Of a stretch of 64,000 nt of DNA, positions 1 to 9,711 are shown piece after piece. The DNA is from Dryococelus australis. Lineage: Eukaryota > Arthropoda > Insecta > Phasmatodea > Phasmatidae. Within the stretch, counting starts at the first letter, position 1, and each line of letters begins with the position of its first letter. Location: NCBI GenBank assembly GCA_029891345.1, contig CM056993.1:272894900-272958899 (forward strand). The letters run 5' to 3'. The translations under genes and the position numbers were made by a program. Under the pieces are notes generated by a model. The model did no database searches, was not told the origin of the DNA, and saw only the letters and a list, made by a program, of their open reading frames with translations.

Positions 1-410
1 GTCGATTGATAGGAACCAACCATTCACCATGTGGATGGTCGGTTTGTTGGTTAAACAAAAAGCTGGCCTTGTGTTTTCACCTTGAACGCCACAGTTTTCA
101 AGAAATTAATGCATATAATATTCTAACACTCAATCACGAAATCCGACTCGTAAGGCAGCACATCTGCAGGTGGCGCGTCATGGTGCTGTGTTATATGAGA
201 TCCTGTAACGGCGGAATAAGTTGGGTGGTGTATGTTATCCATACCGACCCCACCAAACTATTGCTATAATGTATTATTCACCATTTAGCATAACTGTCTG
301 TACTAAGCGGCTGCAACAATAGAACCATTTTCGTTAATATGGTCATACTGTTCAATAAACTAGCGTTCCTGACGGCAAAATGGTTTAAAATGGTTGTCTG
401 CAAATCACTC
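1..410. other. Unassigned AT-rich sequence
   Basis: No supported gene, RNA or named repeat is seen. The short open frames have no recognisable motif. Confidence 0.4.
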
Positions 411-414
411 CAAC

Positions 415-840
415 CATATTTTTGGAACCATTTGACCTTGACGTTTTACCTTGACTGTACAACCATAACCTTGGATGACCTTTAAAACAAAAATTCGAAA
501 AAATTGTAAAAATTAAATAAATTCACAAAAGTCGGCACGCATATCACATTACTGACTACTACCAAAATTTTTGATCCAGGTGAACCATGAACATAACCAT
601 ATAAACATTACCGTATGTGACCTTGAAAAAATCTCCAGAAGAATGGTAAAAATTGAATAAATTCATTAAAGTCAGCGAGCATATTATGTTACTAACTACT
701 ATCACCACTATCTTAGATGTAGGTGACCTTTGACCTTGATCCTTGTCCTTAAACCCCCACAAAATAAAAAAATTGTTAAATAATCCAAAATAATATTATA
801 AAATAAAAAAATTAATAAAAACTTGTTTTTTAAATCAATC
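415..840. repeat. CCTTGACC-rich repeat, two degenerate units
   Basis: Two related units of about 180 bp follow each other, near 470-560 and 625-715. Each carries GACCTTGA-type words followed by an A-rich tract with AAAAATTGTAAAAATT and an AAATAAATTCA word. The combination of CCTTGACC words followed by A/T-only sequence resembles the inner part of the inverted repeats of the 51.25-55.87 kb element (near 51520-51640 and 55440-55530). I infer a related terminal repeat, by eye only. Confidence 0.45.
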
Positions 841-871
841 GTTTGATTAATCTCGGAATATTTCCATTAAT

Positions 872-1060
872 TTGCACTGTATGCACCACAATCAGCACCA
901 CGTGCACCACAATAATCAACAATCAGTGCCACATGCACCACATTCACTACAATCTTCACAAATCAGTACCATAATCAATACCACACACACCGCAATAAAT
1001 ACCACACACACCACAATCAGCACTGCAATCACAATATTTCACAATCTTTCATTTCATCAA
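872..1060. repeat. Degenerate CAC-rich minisatellite
   Basis: Words such as ATGCACCACATTC, CAGCACCACGTGCACCAC and CACACACACCACAATCAG recur with about 12-18 bp spacing. The complementary word pattern (GGAATGTGGAGCATGTGGAG) occurs at 54640-54680 inside the 51.25-55.87 kb element. The 98-residue open frame across it is a Thr/His/Asn-rich translation of the repeat, not a gene. Confidence 0.5.
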
Positions 1061-1525
1061 TATTTAGTAATATTTCCATCAATTTTTCAATTTTCCTACC
1101 AATCTTTCGCAATCTTTTCGCCAATCACAATCCATGGGTTTGTCGTCTGTCTCTATCCATACATATAAAAAAAACTACCAACTGTCTCCAAAATTAGTAC
1201 ATTATGGGAAAATTAATGTTCTGTATGCAGTGAACTATCATTGCATTTTTTATACAAAAGTCTTTATTATAATTATATATGAAGATATTTACATTTATAG
1301 CTGAGTTCTCACATCACCACTTTAAATTTGTGAGGGATAAAAGGATACAAAACACAAACATGAAGAAAAAATAAATTTTTTATTGTAATAATTCATTATT
1401 ATTTTGTAATTACAATTTCAGAAGAAAGTAGTTCATCACATCATGCAGTGTATCCCCGTTCCTTCAGTTTACAAACGATTGAAGATATGTTAACAAAGTG
1501 CAAGAAATTCTCACATTTTTGGAGG

Positions 1526-2232
1526 TCAATCAACAAGTTCATCTCGGTCTTTGGGAAATAGGTTGTCATTATTGTCGTCGTCTTCTGCCTTCTTTGTGTC
1601 GCTCATTGCAGCAAATGTGGTGGAGGGGTGTATCAGTGCATCAAGAAAATCACCATCATCATCTTCAGCACTGGCACTGTCTACATTTTTATTTTCGTGA
1701 ATGCTGTCTTCATGATCGTCTTCACCTCCTATATCTTCCCCAATATATCAAGTTTACTTATCTTTGTAGTAGTCGCGATGTCATCATCAGTATTTAGAAC
1801 CGACGAACGTTTATTTTGAAGTTCATTGATTTCATGTGAAAGTCTTGCAAGTGTACATTTCGAGCAAACCAACTCTACTGCACACATTCCTTCTTAAGCA
1901 TTAACTGTCTTATCATAATCAACTGTCGAATCGGTACCCATCGATGAACCAAGAGGTATTGCCTGCAACACTTGCTGACTCCCAGTACACGAACCCTTGC
2001 AGATCTCAGTATGTCCTTTCAATATATCGCCTTGCACAAATTAAATGGAGCCAATGTCATATTGCTTCATCGCGCGAAAAGGGTTGTTCGTACAGGCCGT
2101 TCTCTTATGCCGACGAGCATTATGACCACAGGTGAAAACTCTATCGTTGAATCGGCACTGACGGCAAACAGTTAGTGATGATGCACATCGCGATTCCATA
2201 ATCGTTAGGCCAAAGGCAAACTTTCGTATTCA
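1526..2232 (-). pseudogene. Broken coding sequence: Cys/His-rich protein with acidic C-terminus
   Basis: Read on the minus strand, an ATG at 2197-2199 opens a frame carrying CRQC, then TCGH, then further Cys/His residues, as in a zinc-binding region. A TAA at 2041-2043 interrupts it. The same frame continues with a CKGSC motif to a second TAA at 1894-1896, then with CAVELVCSKC followed by a probable coiled coil. Near 1736-1740 a one-base shift in a GGGG run is needed, after which a strongly acidic tail (many D/E, with EDDDNNDN) runs to a TGA at 1526-1528. Low-complexity chance is unlikely, because composition and Cys spacing stay protein-like across both stops. Product and family are unknown to me. 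It lies beside repeats resembling parts of the 51-56 kb element, so a mobile or viral origin is possible. Confidence 0.5.
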
Positions 2233-2239
2233 TAATTCA

Positions 2240-2830
2240 TCTTCGTGGTATGATGAGAGAGCGATTAAGCAGGTGCGATTTGGTTCAGAACACATGCGCT
2301 CCCACTACTAGTGTTCCTGCGCGACCGACTCACAGACGTCATAGCCAGGTGCAACTGTGTATGACTTGAACACGGACAGTTCACCACGTGCTTACTGCCT
2401 TCTTTCAAATGCGGGACAATAAGTCCGTAATGAATGGGCCCGCAGCCTTTCTCACTGAACTATTCCACTTGGTATTTAATGGTAATTTGTTCTGCGCTAT
2501 GTATAAGAGAGACGTACGTTAAGAATGAAATAAATTGTTGACATTTGCAGAACTTAAGAAAGGGAAAGGACTGTTGGCGATCACAAGGCGAATAACTTAT
2601 TTACAGTTCTTAATTGGCGGTTTTTTTTTTTTTAAGAATTATTTTTTAAAAAAAGGGGGATTCCTCTGAAAACACTGATATAGAAAGTGAACTGATTCAA
2701 CTATATTTTGTGACAGGAATGCCTTAGGATTTTGTATGATAGAAATTTTTCATAAATAAATTATCAGCGTTCATTTTAAATAAAACTGTTGTTGCAGACC
2801 TGTAATTATGCTGCTATATAACTGCTAAAT
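2240..2830. other. Unassigned sequence
   Basis: Nothing recognisable was seen apart from a short T-run near 2620. No credible open frame is present. Confidence 0.35.
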
Positions 2831-2832
2831 GC

Positions 2833-3088
2833 CATGGCTAGAGACCTGAAAAATTCGCGAGTTCAATGATCTGCAGGTTAGACTCTACAGTCTTATGAAC
2901 AAATATGTGGATATTAACTGCAGATTGGTTGTATCTTGTCACAGTGGAAGGCGACGATTGGGCCAGCATTCTCCAGGAGGTGTCAAAAACCGTGTGGAGC
3001 AATGGCTAAAGTTATATAAACACACGTGTTTTGAATTCTAGCTTGTCTCAAAATAAATCCGCGTATTCTTCAGGTCTCTAGCCATGGA
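2833..3088. mobile_element. Short TIR element (about 255 bp)
   Basis: The left end reads CCATGGCTAGAGACCTGAA and the right end, reverse-complemented, reads the same 19 bases, followed on both sides by an AAT-CGCG-like block. The interior has no open frame. Target duplication is not clear, so the superfamily is not assigned. Confidence 0.65.
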
Positions 3089-3204
3089 TTTGAAAACGAT
3101 TTCGGAGGATTTTAAATAAAATATTTAGAATGTGGAAAACAGACTTTGAGAAGACATGCGAAAATAAATTATTTTTTATATATTAAATATGTTCTTATTA
3201 AAGT

Positions 3205-3330
3205 CCTGTCTAACATCACCGTGTAGTTGACTGGGACACGGGTTTGAATCCAGGAGCAAGGTATGAACGTTTCTGTCGGTTACGTGCAAGTTTAGGTTTA
3301 ATTTAGTACTGTGGTTGATAAAATAAAATA
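3205..3330 (+). mobile_element. tRNA-like SINE fragment (SINE-5)
   Basis: A B-box-like block (GGGTTTGAATCC at 3240-3251) is preceded by a tRNA-like stretch and followed by a short body ending in AAAATAAAATAAAAA. Only one copy is in the window. Confidence 0.4.
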
Positions 3331-3507
3331 AAAACTTTTAAAAACTTATTTCTGTTGTTTTAATTTATATAAGCACTTGCACCAACGCCCATGTTCGGCA
3401 ATGTGAACCCGTATATAGCTGTTTGGGCCAAAACTATGGGTGTTGTAAAGTGCAATTACGTGCAAAAAGAAATGCTCTGCAAGTTTGAATAACGTAGAGC
3501 ACTTGAA

Positions 3508-3746
3508 ACAGCTATTAACAGCGAGGTCTTGAGAGCGGATGAGGATGATTGAAGCGAGTGTGGAGCGGTGCCGGAATGGAGGGGCGAGGGTGGCGGGAGA
3601 TCCCCGAGAGGACCCGCCGACCAAGGGCATCGTACCGTACGATTCCCACTAGGAAAATCCGGTGGACCGGCCAGGGATTGAGCCCGGTTCGCCTTGGTAG
3701 GAGGCGAGCGTGTTAATCACTCAGCCACCGTGGCCACTATGGCCCC
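3508..3746 (-). mobile_element. SINE-1, tRNA-derived, minus orientation
   Basis: This is a homologue of the full copy at 43774-44033. It shows the tail block AACAGCGAGGTCTTGAGAG, the core with CCCCGAGAGGACCCGCCGACC, a B-box complement (GGGATTGAGCCC) and the A-box/5' end GCCACCGTGGCC at the right. Pol III-type internal promoter elements are in tRNA-like positions. Confidence 0.85.
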
Positions 3747-4141
3747 CTAGTCTATTTAGTTTTTTTTTCTAAATTGTACTTAAAACTTGTTTTGTACATT
3801 TACAAAACTTAGTAAAAACACTTTCTTTTTTTTTTTTTTTTTTAAACGTCTTCCTTGTAATATCACAAGTCAAAGAGTCGTATTTGTAATACCTACAACT
3901 ATAGAAATATTTTGGTAGCGACAAACGAATGTGTTTGCGAATTACGTGCTATTGAATAATAACCATTGAATTGGGAGTAAATTTTTTCTTTTGACTCTAT
4001 TTCGGGTGTAAAATACTTCCTTGCCTTTACTTCAGTTACTTTTGTAACCAACCGAACAAATTTTAATTATGATTTTCTATTGGTTTTCAGTATAAGTAAT
4101 TCCCATCTTGATGTAAAGTTCATAAAACAATGTAATCATTT

Positions 4142-4381
4142 TAAGAGCCCTTGAAATTTAAGTGCACCCAACAGGGCTGTCAAATATTCATCAGCATTTG
4201 TATTTAATTTTAGACTACATGTATATACAACTCCAAAATGCTCTGTACTCGATATTAGTTTTGTTGTATTGCAACTGACTCCTCGATCCGTTAGAACATT
4301 CTAACTGAAGAGCTGAAAAAGTAGTGCGAGGTGACAAAAACCGTAGTATTACTTTTGTTGCCACGCCAATATGCAAGTCTA
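4142..4381 (+). repeat. 240-bp direct repeat, copy 1
   Basis: Near-identical to 8061-8299; I count only about five differences, for example CGATCCGTT versus CGAGCCGTT. It starts TAAGAGCCCTTGAAATTTAAG and ends at ATATGCAAG. No open frame, TIR or tRNA-like promoter is seen. The high identity implies a recent duplication or recent mobility, unlike most repeats here. Confidence 0.85.
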
Positions 4382-4630
4382 AGTTTTTTATATTATTTTT
4401 TCATTGCGGTTGGTTTTTAGAGCATTATAATTTTATTTTTTATTATATATATATATTACTTTTGTCGATGTTTGTTCAAATACGGGTTTTAATTTGTGGT
4501 GTTACAAAAATGTATATTGCAATATAAAAAATTATAATGCTAAAATAATTTAAATTAAAGTTGTTGACAGTACGGTGGATGCCACGCCCTGCCGACCGCG
4601 CGTCAGAAATGGGGCCTCGTGTGGCGGACG

Positions 4631-5210
4631 TAGTGTTAGGATAATCGCTTGAAAAATAATCGATTATTCTATTATTTAATTACAATTGATTCATCGATTA
4701 ATTAAACAACTCGATTATTCACAATTTACAGCTGTTTGGACTCGAACAAAACAAAACATGCAGGTCTACATGTTTCACATTTATTAAAAATATAAAATAT
4801 AATTTTGAAACAACAAATTTTCAAATTTGCAAGAACGTTATGTAAATACAATTATTATTTTATGTAAACATTACCTGAATAACATGCCATTTAAATAATA
4901 TGTTGTCTCAAATAAATAGAAAGTCTTTAAAACTACAAAATATGTTTTTGAAACAACGTCTTGGTCCCATTTTATTTGTGAAGCTTGTCTATCACTTTTC
5001 TAAACAGCTCAATTTCTTAAAATTAAACATAAAAACTTTTGATGGGAATAGTTTTAAACAAATGTATAGAAATATACAATATTTGCCTTCAATTTTTACT
5101 CATGGATTATAAAAAATAAACGATTATTTTACCGATTATTTATTCGATTAAAAAATAATCGTAATCGATTCATTCGAATTACAAAATATTATCCGATTAT
5201 TTCATCAGTA
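4631..5210. mobile_element. hAT-like MITE (580 bp) rich in ATCGATTA words
   Basis: The left end TAGTGTTAGGATAATCG and the right end (reverse complement TACTGATGAAATAATCGG) form an imperfect TIR, with many AATCGATTAT words near both ends. The flanking 8-mers GGCGGACG (4623-4630) and GAGGGACG (5211-5218) match at six of eight positions, consistent with a hAT 8-bp target duplication. A 70-codon frame inside has no known motif. Confidence 0.65.
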
Positions 5211-5351
5211 GAGGGACGTGGCTGAGTCTGGCGGCTAATGCAGGCTGCAGGGCCAGATAACACGCAGAAGGTTCCATGGCGCGCCTCCCCTCAGTGCATG
5301 GCACTGCCCGGCCAGCTGGGCCTGTTTCCACATGGCGTCATGCCACACTCT

Positions 5352-5470
5352 ACTCGACAATACAGAGGCGAAACAGCCACCAGCTCCAGCCATACATACG
5401 CCAGTAAGTTGACGCCATCTGCCAGCAACGTGTTGGAACGGCCTCCGCCAATAAGTGCCTGCTCACCTAC
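5352..5470 (+). repeat. Family D (CCAAT-rich repeat), fragment
   Basis: It shares the blocks ACAGAGGCGAAACAGCC, GCCATCTGCCAGCAACGTG and GCCTCCGCCAATAAGTGCC with the copies at 39055 and 58660. Only the left third is present. Confidence 0.55.
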
Positions 5471-5499
5471 TCACCTACTGGTGTAGCAGGCGAATTTTA

Positions 5500-5630
5500 C
5501 CCAGGCGTTTATTACCCCCTGAATGACAGAGGTAAATTTCCTCTACATTTAAGAGGTAATTTTACCTTACCTATAGAGGTAATTAGCTTTCCTTACATGT
5601 AAGGGAATTTTACCTCAAAATTTTTTACTG
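5500..5630. repeat. Cluster of GAGGTAAAATTACCTC-type inverted repeats
   Basis: GAGGTAA and TTACCTC words alternate on both strands, giving several short hairpins. It abuts, and appears to truncate, the following MITE-A copy. It may be the end of another TIR element. Confidence 0.4.
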
Positions 5631-5824
5631 TGTAAAAATCAGCAGATTTGTTAAATATTTATTTTCGTAATACTTTCAGAGTTTAACTTTACCAACGAAT
5701 GAATAAAGTGCTGGGGCCGATGGCAATGTAAATTTCACACAAGGCGGAAGAATACACAGCGTGCGTAGAAGTAGATCTTAGGCAGGGCTTTCGAAAGTTC
5801 TCATTTTACCGTGAATAGCCTTTA
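5630..5824 (-). mobile_element. MITE-A, partial
   Basis: It has the standard MITE-A minus-orientation half: AGCAGATTTGTTAAATATT, a GAATAAAGTG block, GGCGGAAGAATACACAGCG, AAGTAGATCTTA, and the terminal TTACCGTGAATAGCC. The left half is missing. Confidence 0.75.
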
Positions 5825-5849
5825 AGCATTTTGGCCACGCGTCTACTGG

Positions 5850-5853
5850 TTTC

Positions 5854-5892
<39 letters not shown>

Positions 5893-6430
5893 GGTGTTTC
5901 AATCTGACTGCAGCGCATTTCCAGCAGGTGGCCGCAGTAGAGATGGATGGACTCACAACGATTTGACGCATTCGTCAGTCGTCCGTCCGTCGGTCGGTCA
6001 CGACATCTTCGACCAATCGCAGGGCAACATTTTTTTCTATTCTTCAATCCTTCAAATATATCTGAAACATTGACTTTCGACGGACCTACGGGTGGGCCAC
6101 CGCCTTCTTACGACATTCCGTAGACGTTTCTCTCTTCAAAATGTATGTACAACCAAAATATACCTTCTACGAGAGAAAGACGGCGATGTTAGGTTGTCGC
6201 GCTGAAATTTTGCAGTACAGAAAGGGGCTGACAGACGACGGATTGTTGTGCGCCGCTTTCAACTGACGGATGAAAAAACAGGCGGATGACTGACTGACTG
6301 ACGAGTGGGACGGATGGTTGTGAGAGTTCGACTTAGGGAAATTTCCGCTGCAATATGCGCTTGTGTTCAAAAGAAGCCACTTTTAAAGCCTGCGGTAAAT
6401 ATAGAAGTTCTGTTTATCTGTGTGTAACAG
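5850..6430. other. Unassigned, with 27-bp A run and GACTGACT/GTCCGTCC words
   Basis: A homopolymer of A lies at about 5862-5890. CGTCAGTCGTCCGTCCGTCGG (near 5973) and GGATGACTGACTGACTGACG (near 6285) form weak inverted similarity. No gene is seen. Confidence 0.35.
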
Positions 6431-6439
6431 TTTGTATTT

Positions 6440-7280
6440 GGCTAAAATAATGTTGTGCTACAACTCCTCTCTCTGGAAATTAAGTGGGCTAAACCAAGTT
6501 CGCTAAGGGGTGGAAGTTTATTTAAATAAAATAATTAATTATAATTTTCTAATTTTATTTACATATTTACAACTACATTTACAACTATAGCAAAATTCTC
6601 TCAACACAACTTCTCACAAAAATTTTATATCACCTACTTTCACAATAATGACTCCAGTTTAATACAATTTATAAATACCACAAATAATTAATTTGAATTA
6701 AATAATTAAAGATCAGTCCTAATAGACAGTGTATCAACCTATTCAATGATTTTATAAATTATGCGTCCATATTTGTGAGTTAGAATATTTACAATAAAAT
6801 CCATATTACATCTCCACTCAGTCCCACCTCAGTTCAGTCCATGTCCCGCCAGTCCGCAATGTTCTGGAGTCCTGCGAGCGCTTCACTCGTCGATTTCACG
6901 CTCTATCGTCCATTCACGTCACAAACACTTCGCCCGCCGCCGGCGTCTCGTACTTATCTTTGCTCACACACTGCCAGATGGCCTCAGTCAAAGACTGCCG
7001 GTCGCTGGAACGTGGCAGTACATATAGTGTTTTAGGCCGTCAGGTAACCCATAATCTTCCCCAACTCACGCACTGCGTTGAGGAGGGCTGTGGTGCCGCC
7101 CAGCCTTACCAGAATATTCTTGCGTCGTCGCTACATTTGTCGAAATTTCCTGCAGGTGAGAGGAGGTCTGTAACGCCAGTAAGTCTAGCAGTATTCACGG
7201 GCTTCCCAACAGGGGGGAGGGAAGGGAACTGGCGGCGAGTGCATCGTTCCTCTCACGGCGCCAGCTGCGGCCGCGTAACA
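6440..7280 (-). mobile_element. LTR-like repeat, minus orientation
   Basis: On the minus strand it begins TGTTACGCGGCCGCAGCT at 7280. It contains a GACTGAACTGAGGTGGGACTG block (near 6840) and a TTGGTTTAGCCCACTTA block (near 6490). The same blocks occur in the same order on the plus strand at 30896-31490. A TGTTACG start and lack of coding content suit a solo LTR, but I found no clear 5-bp target duplication or matching terminal CA. Confidence 0.5.
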
Positions 7281-7288
7281 GTTATGTA

Positions 7289-7530
7289 TAGGCCGTTCAC
7301 GGTAAAGTGAGTACTTTTTGAAGCTGTTTCATCAGACATAATAACAATAATGCAATAAATACATTTTATTGTGACTTCGGACTTTTGGTTTTGGTTACGA
7401 TGAATGTATACACTGTGTTTGTTACTCACATGGTAGGGTTTACATTAACAAGTGACGGAAGAATATAAATTGGTTGGAAGAAAAAAGTAACTAGGGCTTC
7501 AAAAGTGCTCCCTTTACCGTGAACGGCCTA
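7289..7530 (+). mobile_element. MITE-B (242 bp)
   Basis: The ends are TAGGCCGTTCACGGTAAAGTG and, reverse-complemented, TAGGCCGTTCACGGTAAAG, flanked by TA on both sides. The interior has no coding capacity. It is inserted next to the LTR-like repeat. Confidence 0.85.
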
Positions 7531-7534
7531 TACC

Positions 7535-8060
7535 TACCTGTTCCAAGATAGGAAGTATTCACTTTATTTTCTAACGGTTATGCAAGTCCTTCAATTGTGT
7601 TTCCAAGTGTGAACAGTAAAAGTAGAATTTTCGTGTTTGGTATTGTGCTTTTGTTATCACGCTCATTTTGGTCAAGAAAAATATCGATTTAAAGGGTAAG
7701 TGAAGATAACAGCTGTCATCAAAATAAATTTCTCGTTCGGTTGTCGCGTGTGAACAGATTTCGTTAAATGTCCATTCCATAACGAAGAGTGATAGAATTA
7801 TTTTATGTAGGTTCACTTGTTACAAAATAGAAATGGAAAGATTTTACACGATTGTATTTAGTGAATGAGAATTACCATTATTCCTTTCATTTTGGAATGC
7901 TAAACGGAGAAAATCTTTTTCATATGCAACACCAGTACTGCTTGGCTGTGAACGATTTTGTTAATAATCCCTAAAATATTGTATGGTGACTCTAGTCATG
8001 AGTGTTATGTACATACATACGAAAATGATAAATTTGCGTTAGCAAAGTTTGTAGTATAAT
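7535..8060. other. Unassigned AT-rich sequence
   Basis: No repeat family from this window and no credible gene were recognised. Confidence 0.35.
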
Positions 8061-8299
8061 TAAGAGCCCTTGAAATTTAAGTGCACCCAACAGGGCTGTC
8101 AAATATTCATCAGCATTTGTATTTAATTTTAGACTACATGTATATACAACTCCAAAATGCTCTGTACTCGATATTAGTTTTGTTGTATTGCAACTGACTC
8201 CTCGAGCCGTTAGAACATTCTAACTGAAGAGCTAAAAAGTAGTGCGTGGTGACAAAAACCGTAGTATTACTTTTGTTGCCACGCCAATATGCAAGCCTA
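8061..8299 (+). repeat. 240-bp direct repeat, copy 2
   Basis: This is the partner of 4142-4381, in the same orientation about 3.9 kb away and almost identical. The flanking sequences on both sides are unrelated, so the boundaries are sharp. Confidence 0.85.
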
Positions 8300-8387
8300 G
8301 CACGTCGTTCGCACACAGATATGTAGATCTAAGGAATTCATGACGACTACGCTGGTTTTAAATTCACCACAGAGTACTTCAAAATTT

Positions 8388-8646
8388 ATAGAGAAATGAA
8401 ACCGCCGCTTCTTCCATGTACTGCCGCCGCACGCGCCAGCAAAATGGCGTCGCTCGGCAGGAAGGAACACGTCGGAATGCCGTTAGCCAATCAGCGCCTG
8501 GTAATTCACTTGCCTGCCTGCAGTCCAGCCAATAGGGAATGTTTTGTTGCACGCGGCACCCAGTCAGACGCGAGCCACGTTCCGAGAGCCTCGCGCAGCC
8601 AATCAGCGCGTGGGTCCGCTCACACTCCAAGGAACCGCCACGCAAC
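8388..8646 (+). repeat. Family D (CCAAT-rich repeat)
   Basis: It has three or more CCAAT-box words (TTAGCCAATCAGCGCC, CAGCCAATAGGG, GCAGCCAATCAGCGC) and the block GTTCCGAGAGCCTCGCGCAGCC shared with the 39055 copy. It is GC-rich against an AT-rich background. The open frame across it (86 codons) is not conserved between copies. Confidence 0.65.
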
Positions 8647-8932
8647 TATAGGTTAAATTGAGCACTTTTGAAAGCCCCCGCCTACGTTGTGTGTTCTTAC
8701 ACCACATGTGAAATTGACATTGCCGTGGTCTGTCACTGTATCCATGCGTCGGTCAAGTGGAACTCAAAAATTATTAGAAAAGTAAATGTTTTAAAAATCT
8801 CATAATTCTTACACTTAGATATGTAATAATAATAATAATATTAATAATAATAAAATAAAGCTTAATAAATAATTTTAGTTTCCACATATATTATTTACCT
8901 GACACTGTCAGTTCAACGTTAAGACATTGAAC

Positions 8933-9299
8933 CATAATCTTAAGATGAGGTAGACCGCTTATTCGTCTTCTGCGCATGTCCCAACATTGACCTACCCCAA
9001 AGGAACACATGGTCAACAGTGATGAACGTGTTTGTTTATATCTTAATTTTAAATGACAAGCACTTTTGTATGAATAAAACACTTTTACCATCTCTAATTT
9101 AGTCAAAATGCATTACATATTGGCTAGGAGAAGTATACATACATCTCAAAGCACTTGTTTATTGAACAGTGTTCTAACCTCAAATCCAAGCCACCCAATT
9201 TTTGCTGGACGTGTTGGCAGAAAAGTAGTTCAATGTTGGGACACGGAGATATGGTTGTGCGCAGCCAGCGAGATCGGTCTACCTCATCTTTAGTCTATG
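8933..9299. mobile_element. hAT-type MITE (367 bp), with 8-bp target duplication
   Basis: The element ends in TAAGATGAGGTAGACCG (left) and CGGTCTACCTCATCTTTAG (right). It is flanked by CATTGAAC at 8925-8932 and again at 9300-9307. The uninterrupted MITE-A copies show a single CATGGAAC at that place, confirming insertion. The second copy is at 28273-28667. Confidence 0.9.
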
Positions 9300-9383
9300 C
9301 ATTGAACTACTTTCCTTCCATCGTTACCAACATTACTGGGCTCATGACAATCAGTGCGCCCGTTCAAATTCCTGCAGGTAGGG

Positions 9384-9637
9384 TGAGCGAGTGAAGATAT
9401 TTGAGCGGCTCTTAACAGCGAGGTCTTGAGAGCTGATGAGGGTGATCGAGGAGAGAGCGGAGCAGCGCCGGAACGAAGGGGGGGGGGGGAGGAGATCCCC
9501 TAGAAACCCCGCCGACCAGCGACATCGCCCGGCACGATTCCCAAATGCGAAAATCCGGAGCGACCCGGCCGGGGATTGAACCCGGTTCGCCTCTCGTGGG
9601 AGGCCAGCAGAATAACCGCTCAGTCACCGCGGCCCAA
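9384..9637 (-). mobile_element. SINE-1, minus orientation, inside MITE-A
   Basis: It is full-length in form, from GCGGCTCTTAACAGCGAGG to the 5' end CACCGCGGCCC. The B-box complement reads GGGATTGAACCC. It is flanked by TGCAGGTAGGG (9373-9383) and TGCAAGTAGGG (9638-9648), an 11-bp target duplication as expected for LINE-driven retroposition. A G12 run is present inside. Confidence 0.9.
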
Positions 9638-9711
9638 TGCAAGTAGGGGCAGTGGCTTTTTCAAAGGTTGAGTTCAAAAGTATTAATTTTATCGTGAACA
9701 CTCTTTATACT

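Larger units (their letters stand above)
8647..9709 (+). mobile_element. MITE-A, interrupted by a hAT MITE and a SINE
   Basis: The left part (to 8932) has the family blocks ATGCGTCGGTCAAGTG and TTATTAGAAAAGTAAATG. It resumes at 9300 (CTTTCCTTCCATCGTTACCAAC) and again at 9638, ending TTTATCGTGAACACTC. Insertions at 8933-9299 and 9384-9637 carry target duplications of MITE-A sequence, so both are younger than this copy. Confidence 0.8.

Noticed and set aside
4142..8299. LTR retrotransposon bounded by the 240-bp direct repeats
   Set aside because: The repeats lack TG...CA ends, and the intervening 3.7 kb holds only MITEs, an LTR-like repeat and non-coding DNA, with no gag or pol.
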